This document shows positions 41,707 to 50,458 of a stretch of 64,000 nt of DNA, piece by piece; position 1 is the stretch's first letter, and every line of letters starts with the position of its first letter. This DNA comes from Ohtaekwangia sp035628875. GTDB lineage: Bacteria; Bacteroidota; Bacteroidia; Cytophagales; Cyclobacteriaceae. The position numbers were made by a program, and so were the translations under genes. Location of the stretch: contig DASPIZ010000091.1 of NCBI GenBank assembly GCA_035628875.1, positions 1-64,000 of the forward strand, given 5' to 3'. The notes beneath the pieces were generated by a model. That model saw only the letters and a list, made by a program, of their open reading frames with translations, was not told the DNA's origin and searched no databases.

Positions 41707-43275
41707 TTGAAGAACATTACGAATGCACTTCGGGCGTGGACCCGCATACTTACCACAAAGCGTGTACTGGTGAATGATGTTGCCATTCAATCGGTTAGCA
41801 AAGCCACATTTAGAACAACCCAAAAAATAAGGGCGGTACTAAAACCAGTTTCCAGCAGGGAAGTCTCGTTGATTATAAAAATCGCCAGGCGGTATAACAT
41901 TCCTGTTTATCCTGTGAGCGGTGGGAAAAATTGGGGACTCGGATCAAAGGTTCCGCAACAAGATGGTGTACTCATTGATCTTTCTTTGATGAAAAAGATT
42001 ACACGCTACAATGAAGCCATGGCCTACATCACCGTTGAACCTGGCGTAACATTTAAGGCCGTCATAGATTTTCTCGATCGTAAGAAATCAGGACTGATGC
42101 TGGATTCTATCGGAAGCACACCGGATGCCAGTATCATTGGAAACACGGCAGAACGTGGGCACGGTATGGCTTTGTACGCAGATCGTTTTAATTATGTATG
42201 CGGAATGGAAGTCGTTCTTCCGAATGGAGACATTATTGAGACAGGTTTTGAAAACATATCCGGTACAAAGCTGGGACCGCTTGCAAAGTGGGGGCTGGGT
42301 CCTTACGTCGATGGCCTGTTTACCCAATCCAACCTCGGTATTATTACACGTTTAACTTTGTGGTTAAGACCTAAGCCTGCATTCTTCCAGTCATTTATTT
42401 TTCACATTCATAATGAAGATAATCTGGGTCGGGTTATGGAACAGTGGAGACAGATGAGTTTAGACGGACTGCAATCTTCACTACGTGTGTTTAACGATAT
42501 AAGGATGATCTCTTTTCAAGAGCGTTTTCCTGAAGGTGAAGAAGTACCACTGAGCGATAAGAAAAGAGCAGCGCTTCGGGAAAAATATAACATTGGCAAG
42601 TGGATCGGGTTGGGTGCATTGTATCCTGTAAGTGAACAACATGCTTCCGCAGACAAAGCTTATATCAAGGGGCGAATCGGTGACCTGGTTGACGATCTTG
42701 TTTTTTATGATCAGCAAAAAGCAGACGAAGAACTCACGAGCGGAGGCGAAGCCAGGCGGAAGCAACTTGATTTTATGTTTTACAAAAGTCTGCTACGGGG
42801 CAATGTATCAGGTGCGGGTATCAACATGACATATTGGAGAAAGTCAACATCTGTTCCTGTAAAGGAGGTTCATGAAGATGGATGTGGTGTGATCTGGTAT
42901 TGTCCAGCGATTCCTTTCACCGGAAAAGATACACTCAAGGCGATTAAAATCGGTACACGTATTTGCAAAAAGTATGGATTTGAATTGAACATCGGATTTC
43001 TTTTTATTTCGCAACGTGTACTGGATATTACAGGGGCGATCTGTTATGACAGAAATACAAAAGGAGAGGACCAACGTGCAATGGCGTGCCATGATGAATT
43101 GATGGATGCAATGACAAAAGCGGGATATAGCCCATACCGATTGGGCATTCAATCGATGAAATTAATGAAGCTGAAATCGTCCAACTCAACCCAGTTTATT
43201 CGTCAGCTGAAAGAAGCACTTGACGATAAAAACATTCTAGCGCCGGGTCACTACGTGAAATCCGAAAAAAAATAA
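41707..43275 (+). CDS. VAO-type FAD-binding oxidoreductase (4-cresol dehydrogenase-like)
   Basis: The 522-aa protein has an FAD_binding_4 domain: Y-P-V-S-G-G-K-N-W-G-L-G (~72-83), P-G-V-T-F and S-I-I-G-N-T-A-E-R-G-H-G (~148-159). Its C-terminal substrate domain has G-V-I-W-Y-C-P-A-I-P-F-T-G (~396), as in p-cresol methylhydroxylase and vanillyl-alcohol oxidase. That points to a phenolic or similar alcohol substrate. The start is TTG at 41707, the only start before the FAD domain. There is no signal peptide and no cytochrome partner in the window, so an oxidase or a soluble acceptor is possible. Confidence 0.83.
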   Translation: MKNITNALRAWTRILTTKRVLVNDVAIQSVSKATFRTTQKIRAVLKPVSSREVSLIIKIARRYNIPVYPVSGGKNWGLGSKVPQQDGVLIDLSLMKKITRYNEAMAYITVEPGVTFKAVIDFLDRKKSGLMLDSIGSTPDASIIGNTAERGHGMALYADRFNYVCGMEVVLPNGDIIETGFENISGTKLGPLAKWGLGPYVDGLFTQSNLGIITRLTLWLRPKPAFFQSFIFHIHNEDNLGRVMEQWRQMSLDGLQSSLRVFNDIRMISFQERFPEGEEVPLSDKKRAALREKYNIGKWIGLGALYPVSEQHASADKAYIKGRIGDLVDDLVFYDQQKADEELTSGGEARRKQLDFMFYKSLLRGNVSGAGINMTYWRKSTSVPVKEVHEDGCGVIWYCPAIPFTGKDTLKAIKIGTRICKKYGFELNIGFLFISQRVLDITGAICYDRNTKGEDQRAMACHDELMDAMTKAGYSPYRLGIQSMKLMKLKSSNSTQFIRQLKEALDDKNILAPGHYVKSEKK

Positions 43276-43381
43276 AATTTTTTCATTTTAAATATTGGGA
43301 ATGCATCCGATTGAAACGGGCTACAGTAAGGTAAAACACGCCAGTCTTACTTAATCGACAAAGTACCATTCGTCGACGATA

Positions 43382-43412
43382 TTGTCAATTCGTCGTTGTA
43401 TAGTTACTTTCG
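43382..43412 (+). promoter_or_regulatory. Promoter of the 43441 gene
   Basis: TTG at 43382-43384, a 20-bp spacer and TACTTTCG at 43405-43412 (one mismatch to TAnnTTTG) are followed 28 bp later by the ATG. Confidence 0.5.
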
Positions 43413-43440
43413 CCCCCGTTTTCAGGAGCCCCCAACCTAA

Positions 43441-44115
43441 ATGAAAAGTAAAGAATTTATTATCCGGATGTTGCGTTCGGTCGAACATCCGGAAGTAGCA
43501 AAGAAGTTTGCGCAAGAACAACTAGCCGTGCTAAAGCTTTTTGGCGTGAAAGGTGTTACATCTGCACAGCAAGCCTGGCAATCAGATCCCAATACCTACA
43601 TGTTTACAGCTGAAGATATATCTACCGGTGAATTGGTAGCCGGTATGCGACTGGACATGCAATCGGATACCAAACCAATACCGATGTCTGAAGCCCTGAC
43701 ACATATTTCGGCTGAGTTTAACGATGTAGTGGACAATCTGACACCGCTTGGCCTGGCTGAAGGTTGTGGATGGTGGGTTAAGGAAGGCTATGCAGGACTC
43801 GGACTTCCAGGAATTTTACTTAGAGCAGGAGTGAGCATTTCACCGAAGCTCGGAATTAACTACATCGTGGGATTTCCGCATCAACATACTAAGCCCATCA
43901 TGTCCAAATACGGTTTCATTGCGGTTGACGTTATCGGCGAGAACGGTTCATTCGTTTATCCGGATGAGCGATATCGTTCTACGGTGGTGGAGTTAAACAC
44001 GCAAACCCTTCACACTACGCCAAAAGCAGAACGTGAACGAATTTTTTCATTGCGCAATAACCCGGTTCTGGAAGCGCAGGAAGGTGATCTGACTTTGCAA
44101 TACTGCCTGAATTAA
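43441..44115 (+). CDS. Putative GNAT-fold acyltransferase, uncharacterised
   Basis: The 224-aa soluble protein has a central segment Y-M-F-T-A-E-D-I-S-T-G-E-L-V-A-G-M-R-L (~52-70) that looks like the beta-hairpin of a GNAT. W-W-V-K-E-G-Y-A-G-L-G-L-P-G-I-L-L-R-A-G (~112-131) takes the place of motif A, and T-K-P-I-M-S-K-Y-G-F-I (~153) resembles the motif B end. The canonical R/Q-x-x-G-x-G/A loop is changed to Y-A-G-L-G-L-P, so cofactor binding is uncertain. It follows the flavoprotein gene but has its own promoter. I do not recognise a named family. Confidence 0.55.
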   Translation: MKSKEFIIRMLRSVEHPEVAKKFAQEQLAVLKLFGVKGVTSAQQAWQSDPNTYMFTAEDISTGELVAGMRLDMQSDTKPIPMSEALTHISAEFNDVVDNLTPLGLAEGCGWWVKEGYAGLGLPGILLRAGVSISPKLGINYIVGFPHQHTKPIMSKYGFIAVDVIGENGSFVYPDERYRSTVVELNTQTLHTTPKAERERIFSLRNNPVLEAQEGDLTLQYCLN

Positions 44116-44274
44116 AGCATCCGAATGCATTCTGATGGTAATCTTATTTACGTAATGAAAACCTATAAGTAACACTTGCTTGCTGTTTGAGAATCACTAA
44201 CTTGTAAGGTCTTTCCCTGCTTTTTTTATGACTTAATAGTTCATTTCACTTCAGGGGTAAAAAACAGCGCCTTA

Positions 44275-47200
44275 ATGGACATTATTACCAAATTTTTATC
44301 TGCAACAGGAAGAAAAACGAAGGCTTATTCGCTATGCCTATTGTTTTTACTTACTGCCTGGCAGTCATTTGGTCAATCCTGTAACTGTCCACCTGTAACA
44401 GAATGTGGCGCTTGTGTTGATGGCATTTCTTCATTGCGGTTAAAATACAATGGATTTCTACCTGCTCTTGTAACCATCACGGATAACCAGGCCATACGAT
44501 TTGCTGGTGTTGTTCTTTTAGGCGGTACGTTTACCGTTGAAAGTAACCACCCAAGCGGTAAATTTGTGGGAAGCAGACTCACCATTTCAATAGAAGGACT
44601 ACCGCATACGTCGATCAACATAGACTGCGAAGACCCCGTTTACGCCAATTCGACGTACGGATTATTCACCGTAATATCAGGTGAAAGCAAAAGCGGTGGT
44701 GCGTTATGTTGCTCCCAAGAAGACATGGAGATCGTACCTCCGGTAATTTTGAATTGCCCCTCAAACATCAACGCTTCCCTTGGTTCAGGATGCTCGACAA
44801 TCGTACACTGGACCGCCCCGTCCACCGCCGATAACTGTGGCGATGTGACACTCACCAGTTCGCATGCGCCCGGGAGTTCATTTCCAAGAGGTACAACTAC
44901 AGTAACGTATACTGCAACAGACGATTATAACAATGTAACAACATGCTCCTTTAACGTCGTGGTTACTGACAATACAAAACCGATAATTTCCGGATGCCCT
45001 GCTAATATTATAACCACAACAAATGCCACCTGTCAAGCCGTGGTAAACTGGGCTGAACCTACCGCAACAGATAACTGTGCAACGGTTACGCTAACCCGGT
45101 CTCATGCGCCCGGTGCCGTTTTCAATAAAGGAACAACTCCGGTAACCTACACCGCGACCGATGCTTCCGGCAACGTTTCAACGTGTACGTTTAATGTTAT
45201 TGTAGAGGATAAAACAGCACCTGTCATAACCGCATGTCCTTCAGATATAACCGTAAGCGCCAATGCATTATGTAAGGCGAGTGTAACGTGGACGCCACCC
45301 ACTGCCACAGACAATTGTACAACCGTAACTTTAACATCCACACATAATTCCGGACATCAATTTTCAGTCGGAACAACGGTGGTTTCCTATACCGCCACAG
45401 ATGCCGTGGGCAATAAATCGACCTGTACTTTTAATGTCGTGGTGAAAGATGAAACGCCTCCGGTAATAACGGGCTGTCCATCCGATATCACACTAACAGC
45501 CAACGCCCTATGCAAGGCCACCGGAACCTGGAGCGCGCCCACAGGGTCAGACAATTGCGGAGCGGTAACCATGACTACTACACATGCCTCAGGAACTTTG
45601 TTTTCTCTTGGCACAACGCCGGTGACCTACACCGCAACAGATGGATCGGGAAATAAAACAACCTGTACTTTTAATGTTATTGTAAAAGATGAGACACCTC
45701 CAATAATTGCGGGATGCCCAACCAATATTACGGTTGCTGCCGACCCAACGTGTAAGGCTACCGTGACCTGGACGCCACCATCCGCCACGGATAACTGTAA
45801 CAACGTAAGCATGGCGAGTACACATGCTCCGGGTTCTGTTTTTTCGATGGGTACAACTACCGTAACCTACACAGCAACAGATCATGCCGGAAACAAATCC
45901 ACCTGTAGCTTTAATGTGCTTGTTAAAGATCAAACGCCTCCGGTAATAACAGGCTGTCCATCGGATATCACCTTAACAGCCAACGCGGCATGCAAGGCCT
46001 CCGGAACCTGGAGTGTTCCAGTCGCCACTGACAATTGTACAACAATTACCCTCAGCAGCACACATGCACCCGGCGCTATTTTTTCTCTAGGAACAACTAC
46101 GATAACTTATACGGCCACTGACGGTGCCGGTAATAAGTCTACCTGCAGCTTTAATGTGGTGGTTAAAGATGATATCAAACCTGCAGTAATCCAGCCAATC
46201 ACTTCAGACATCCAGGCATTGGCTACTGAGTCGGGTAAAGCCTCTGTGACCTGGCCTGCACCGTCAGGAACAGATAACTGCTCCGCCGTTTCTGTGAGCA
46301 GCACGCATAATCCTGGAACACTGTTTCCTATTGGAACCACGTTAGTTACCTACACCATTACAGATGTGGCCAACAATAAATCTTACAACACCTTCAATGT
46401 GATTGTTAAAGATGAGATTGCACCGTTGATCACCGGATGCATAAACGACATTACCCTTACGGCAAATGCGACCTGCGCAGCGCGTGCTAACTGGACTCAT
46501 CCTATCGCCACAGACAATAGCGGTAATGTAACTGTTACAAGATCACATAACCCCGGAACCTACTTTCCGTTGGGAACAACAACAGTTGTATACATCGCAA
46601 AAGACGCTTCAGGAAACACATCGACGTGTTCCTTCAACATCATCGTAGAAGACAAAACAAAACCGGTGATAATAGGCTGCCCTTCAACTATTACAGCCAC
46701 GGCCAATGCATCCTGCGAAGCCATGGTAAACTGGACTGCACCAACAGCGTCAGATAACTGTTCGGTAACTATGACCAGTACACATCAACCGGGAACTGTA
46801 TATCCAATTGGTACAACGCAAGTGAAATACACAGCAACGGATGGTTCAGGAAATTCATCCACATGCAGCTTTAATGTAATTGTAGAAGATAACCTTGCGC
46901 CGGTGGTAACCGGATGTCCAACCGATATCGTGATTGATGCCAACACAGCCTGTGCTGCGTCGGTTTCGTGGGCAGAGCCTGCCGTTGTTGATTGTGAACC
47001 GGTGATCACCACTCAGTCACACCATCCAGGTGATATTTTCGCTATAGGAGAAACCATAGTAACGTACACTTTCAAAGATGAAAGCGAAAATTTGTCGTCG
47101 TGTACGTTTAAGGTCGTGGTAAAAGATCATTTAGCTCCTGTTTTTACAAACTGTCCGAATGATATTACCGTCGATTCAGATCAAACCTGTAGCGCAACAG

Positions 47201-47895
47201 CGATTTGGAATGAACCCCAGGCACTGGATAATTGTAACACTGTTGTATCAATTACCAGCTCGCATTCGCCGGGCGAAACATTTCCAATAGGTATTACCCA
47301 GGTTATATATACAGCAACTGACGCAGCAGGAAATACGGCAGTCTGCGAATTTAATGTTATCGTACGAAATAAAACTGCACCTGTTCTTTCAGGATGCCCC
47401 CCCGCCGATATTAACGTGGAAGCCGATGATTCCGGTCAGGCACTGGTGGATTGGATGCCTCCTACAGCTACCACGGACTGTGGAACCGTCACCTTAACCA
47501 GTTCACATGAGCCGGGTTATTTTCCGGTAGGATCAACGCTGGTAGAATACCAAGCCATAGATGACGCCGGTACCATGGTAACATGCTCTTTCCGGGTTCA
47601 TGTTTCCTACGGCATGGTCTCCGTCGCCCAGGTGGTTACGCCCGATGGAAACGGGGTTAACGATGATTGGATTTTATCAAACATTGAAAAATACAAAACA
47701 AATAGGGTAACCGTTGTAGATCGCTGGGGAAGTGTGATCTTTACAGCCGTGGGATACAACAATGACAATGTGGTGTGGAAGGGGCAGAACCAGGAAGGGG
47801 GAATGGTACCCACAGGAACATATTATTATACACTTTCCGTTGAGATGGGAAAGAACCGTATTGAAAAACAGGGGTTCATTGAATTAATTCGGTAA
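44275..47895 (+). CDS. Giant HYR-repeat surface protein with type-B T9SS sorting domain
   Basis: The 1206-aa protein has a signal peptide ending Q-S-F-G-Q, then a cysteine-rich domain (~35-150, C-N-C-P-P...G-G-A-L-C-C). Twelve ~82-residue HYR (hyalin) repeats follow (~154-1110), each of the form G-C-P-x-D-I...C...D-N-C...G-T-T-x-V-T-Y-T-A-T-D...T-C-x-F-N-V-x-V-D. The last ~90 residues (V-V-T-P-D-G-N-G-V-N-D-D-W, then V-D-R-W-G, ending G-F-I-E-L-I-R) are a gliding-motility/type-B T9SS domain. It is presumably exported and displayed as a long adhesive rod. Repeat 7 has lost most of its cysteines. It is the first gene of a four-gene operon. Confidence 0.93.
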   Translation: MDIITKFLSATGRKTKAYSLCLLFLLTAWQSFGQSCNCPPVTECGACVDGISSLRLKYNGFLPALVTITDNQAIRFAGVVLLGGTFTVESNHPSGKFVGSRLTISIEGLPHTSINIDCEDPVYANSTYGLFTVISGESKSGGALCCSQEDMEIVPPVILNCPSNINASLGSGCSTIVHWTAPSTADNCGDVTLTSSHAPGSSFPRGTTTVTYTATDDYNNVTTCSFNVVVTDNTKPIISGCPANIITTTNATCQAVVNWAEPTATDNCATVTLTRSHAPGAVFNKGTTPVTYTATDASGNVSTCTFNVIVEDKTAPVITACPSDITVSANALCKASVTWTPPTATDNCTTVTLTSTHNSGHQFSVGTTVVSYTATDAVGNKSTCTFNVVVKDETPPVITGCPSDITLTANALCKATGTWSAPTGSDNCGAVTMTTTHASGTLFSLGTTPVTYTATDGSGNKTTCTFNVIVKDETPPIIAGCPTNITVAADPTCKATVTWTPPSATDNCNNVSMASTHAPGSVFSMGTTTVTYTATDHAGNKSTCSFNVLVKDQTPPVITGCPSDITLTANAACKASGTWSVPVATDNCTTITLSSTHAPGAIFSLGTTTITYTATDGAGNKSTCSFNVVVKDDIKPAVIQPITSDIQALATESGKASVTWPAPSGTDNCSAVSVSSTHNPGTLFPIGTTLVTYTITDVANNKSYNTFNVIVKDEIAPLITGCINDITLTANATCAARANWTHPIATDNSGNVTVTRSHNPGTYFPLGTTTVVYIAKDASGNTSTCSFNIIVEDKTKPVIIGCPSTITATANASCEAMVNWTAPTASDNCSVTMTSTHQPGTVYPIGTTQVKYTATDGSGNSSTCSFNVIVEDNLAPVVTGCPTDIVIDANTACAASVSWAEPAVVDCEPVITTQSHHPGDIFAIGETIVTYTFKDESENLSSCTFKVVVKDHLAPVFTNCPNDITVDSDQTCSATAIWNEPQALDNCNTVVSITSSHSPGETFPIGITQVIYTATDAAGNTAVCEFNVIVRNKTAPVLSGCPPADINVEADDSGQALVDWMPPTATTDCGTVTLTSSHEPGYFPVGSTLVEYQAIDDAGTMVTCSFRVHVSYGMVSVAQVVTPDGNGVNDDWILSNIEKYKTNRVTVVDRWGSVIFTAVGYNNDNVVWKGQNQEGGMVPTGTYYYTLSVEMGKNRIEKQGFIELIR

Positions 47896-47896
47896 G

Positions 47897-48826
47897 ATGC
47901 GCAGAACGACAAATTATATTCCGTTGTTACTGACCACGCTCCTCGTTTTTACACATCTGTGCAAAATTTCAGCGCAACAAAAGGTACAATTCACCCAGTA
48001 TATGTTTAATACGCTGGTGATCAACCCCGCATATGCCGGATCCGATGAAGCCTTGAGCCTGACGTTCATCAATCGAAATCAATGGAGCGGTGTAGAAAAC
48101 GCACCTATAACCCAAACGCTTTCAGGCCACACACTTTTTAAAAGACGGCATATTGGCGTGGGGCTAACGTTGATCAATGATAAGCTCGGGGTTCATAAAA
48201 ACCTTAGTGCTTTAACCTCATTCGCGTATCACCTCAAAACCGGAAAGAGCTCGTATTTATCCATGGGTTTACAAGCCGGTATACATCATAAAAAATCCGA
48301 TTATGGTTCCCTTACGGGGAGCTACAATAATGATCCTAAATTATCTAATGCCATTATTTCGGAAGCATTCTTTGATGTCGGTGCTGGATTCTATTTCCGC
48401 AGTCCCAGGTTACATATTGGTTTATCCGCCCCGGAATTAATTCCTGAAAAAATTTCTATTAACGATACCGTCTCCGTCCAGCTTAATGATGTCAACTATT
48501 TCCTCTTTTCCAGGTATCGCTTCAAGGTCACGGAAAATTTCGAAGTGGAGCCAGGTATCCTTCTTAAATTCCTCCAAGGCGTTCCACTTTCATATGATCT
48601 CAACCTGAATTTCATATTCGTCAAAGTACTTACCATGGGTGCTTCGTACCGTAAAAACGAGTCGATAGATTTCCTGATGAAAGCTCAAATAACGCCACAA
48701 CTTCAATTGGGCTATGCATATGATCATCCCGTCGGAGAAATTTCCCGGTTGAGCAATGGGTCACATGAGTTGATGGTACAGTATTTATTCCGGTATATGA
48801 CAAAGAAAGTGTCTTCACCCAGGTAG
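47897..48826 (+). CDS. PorP/SprF family type IX secretion membrane protein
   Basis: The 309-aa protein has a signal peptide ending K-I-S-A-Q. It is followed by the family signature Q-F-T-Q-Y-M-F-N-T-L-V-I-N-P-A-Y-A-G-S-D and N-R-N-Q-W. The rest alternates short amphipathic strands, consistent with an outer-membrane beta-barrel, ending L-M-V-Q-Y-L-F-R-Y. PorP/SprF proteins are paired with type-B substrates and hold or guide them at the surface. Here it starts 1 bp after the HYR gene, so the pairing is direct. Confidence 0.92.
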   Translation: MRRTTNYIPLLLTTLLVFTHLCKISAQQKVQFTQYMFNTLVINPAYAGSDEALSLTFINRNQWSGVENAPITQTLSGHTLFKRRHIGVGLTLINDKLGVHKNLSALTSFAYHLKTGKSSYLSMGLQAGIHHKKSDYGSLTGSYNNDPKLSNAIISEAFFDVGAGFYFRSPRLHIGLSAPELIPEKISINDTVSVQLNDVNYFLFSRYRFKVTENFEVEPGILLKFLQGVPLSYDLNLNFIFVKVLTMGASYRKNESIDFLMKAQITPQLQLGYAYDHPVGEISRLSNGSHELMVQYLFRYMTKKVSSPR

Positions 48827-48829
48827 GGT

Positions 48830-50458
48830 ATGAAAATGAACTTGCGTGCATTAATTTTTCTGTTGATTCTAACCATCATTTCCTTGCCAGGGAAGAGCCA
48901 GCAAACTGTATTCACTTTATTTAAAAATGATGTGAAGCTTGCAGATCAGTACATGGCAGAAAAGAATTTTCAGCAGGCCTTGAAATTATATAAAAGGGCA
49001 TCCAAAAAAGGAACTACTGAAAAATCTACAGATTTAAAGATGGCCCGTTGCTATTATTTTATCAAAGCATACAAAGAAGCTGTGGCCATGTATGCGAAGT
49101 ATGGCGAAAACCTTCCAGCTTCTGACCTTTACAATGTAGCGGAAGCATTGTGTGGAATGAAGGAATATCAAACTGCCATCGATTATTACAGTGCCTTCCT
49201 CAAACAAAAACCTGATGATGACCTGGTGCTTAAAAAGATATGGCGTTTGGATAACGTACAATTTCTATATGAAGATTCCTTACACTATGCGGTCATGCCG
49301 ATTTCAATAAATTCTGAAAGCAGCGATCTGTGTGCAGTTCCTTTTCAGGATGGCATTGTCTTTATGTCGAACCGTAAACAATTTCAGATCGTCGATAAGA
49401 TAGATGCCACTTCCAATAAACCATTTTATAGTCTTTATCAGGCGACCAGAATCCAAGACACAACCACCAACGGTGCATTTGTACTGGGTAAAATAATACC
49501 ATTCAGTAAAGAAATTAATTCCCGTTTACATACAGGCCCGGTTTCCTTTTACAACAACGGTAAAAAAGTGGTTTTCGCTTTAACATCCAATGAAAGCAAC
49601 GCCAGGAAGGAGCGGACTTCACAACTTTATTTTGCAGAAATAGTTAATGGCAAATGGCAACGCACCATTTCTTTTCCACATAACAGTTTAAATCACTCCA
49701 TTTCAACGCCATCAATGAGTGAAGATGGAAGGTGGTTGTATTTCTCATCGGATATGAAGGGTGGTTTTGGCGGAAGCGATATTTACCGGTGTGAATATAG
49801 AGATGGGCATTGGCAAAAACCCGCGAACCTTGGTGAACAAATTAACACTGTACATGATGAAGTATTTCCTTATGTGCATCTCAATCACATCCTTTACTTT
49901 TCTTCCAATGGACAGGCTGGACTCGGGGGCCTTGATATCTTTAAAACTGAAATACAACCCGGGGGATTTGGTGAAGTCGAAAATGCTGGCTATCCGATCA
50001 ATTCAAACCACGATGATTTTGGAATCTCCCTTGATTCGATGAATAGTCATGGGTATTTTTCATCCAACCGCGGCAAAGGAGGGTATCATGATGACATCTA
50101 TGAATTTGATATGGATGTGCAAGTGTATCCGCTCGAAATAAGTGGATTGATCCGCTATAAAGAATATAACTGGATGGATTCGGCAGAACTGAAATTATAT
50201 GCCAACGCAAAGCTCGCCCTGATTGATAACGTTCGCCAGGTTACAGTTTACGAAAGCACCTCGGATAAGGATGGTAATTTCACCTTGATGATTCCTTATT
50301 TCAGTAAATTCAAAATACGGGTTACCGGCGGGGATAACGACGAAAATTTTGTTAGTTTGGAGATTCCAAAACAGCGAAAAGCATCAAATAAGCACGAAAT
50401 TGTAGTTGTCAAGGATGCTTTTAAATTGAAGGAACAGCAAGATGGAGGGAAGAATTAA
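48830..50458 (+). CDS. TPR/PD40 envelope protein (PorE/SprE-like) lacking an OmpA domain
   Basis: The 542-aa protein has a signal peptide ending L-P-G-K-S-Q. TPR helices lie at ~35-135 (D-Q-Y-M-A-E-K-N-F-Q-Q-A-L-K-L-Y). A PD40 beta-propeller follows at ~165-420 (blade motifs W-L-Y-F-S-S-D-M-K-G-G-F-G-G-S-D-I-Y and I-L-Y-F-S-S-N-G-Q-A-G-L-G-G-L-D). A carboxypeptidase-regulatory-like beta domain lies at ~425-520. PorE adds an OmpA peptidoglycan-binding domain after these; this protein ends instead in a short charged tail. It overlaps the kinase gene by 17 bp, which suggests obligatory coupling with it. Confidence 0.88.
   Translation: MKMNLRALIFLLILTIISLPGKSQQTVFTLFKNDVKLADQYMAEKNFQQALKLYKRASKKGTTEKSTDLKMARCYYFIKAYKEAVAMYAKYGENLPASDLYNVAEALCGMKEYQTAIDYYSAFLKQKPDDDLVLKKIWRLDNVQFLYEDSLHYAVMPISINSESSDLCAVPFQDGIVFMSNRKQFQIVDKIDATSNKPFYSLYQATRIQDTTTNGAFVLGKIIPFSKEINSRLHTGPVSFYNNGKKVVFALTSNESNARKERTSQLYFAEIVNGKWQRTISFPHNSLNHSISTPSMSEDGRWLYFSSDMKGGFGGSDIYRCEYRDGHWQKPANLGEQINTVHDEVFPYVHLNHILYFSSNGQAGLGGLDIFKTEIQPGGFGEVENAGYPINSNHDDFGISLDSMNSHGYFSSNRGKGGYHDDIYEFDMDVQVYPLEISGLIRYKEYNWMDSAELKLYANAKLALIDNVRQVTVYESTSDKDGNFTLMIPYFSKFKIRVTGGDNDENFVSLEIPKQRKASNKHEIVVVKDAFKLKEQQDGGKN

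Noticed and set aside
43441..44115. Acyl-homoserine-lactone synthase (LuxI) call
   Set aside because: The protein has a GNAT-like outline, but none of the invariant LuxI N-terminal Arg/Phe/Trp pattern is visible.
45147..47012. Several long antisense frames inside the HYR gene
   Set aside because: They repeat with the same ~246-bp period as the HYR repeats and are shadows of the Thr/Val/Asp-rich coding strand.
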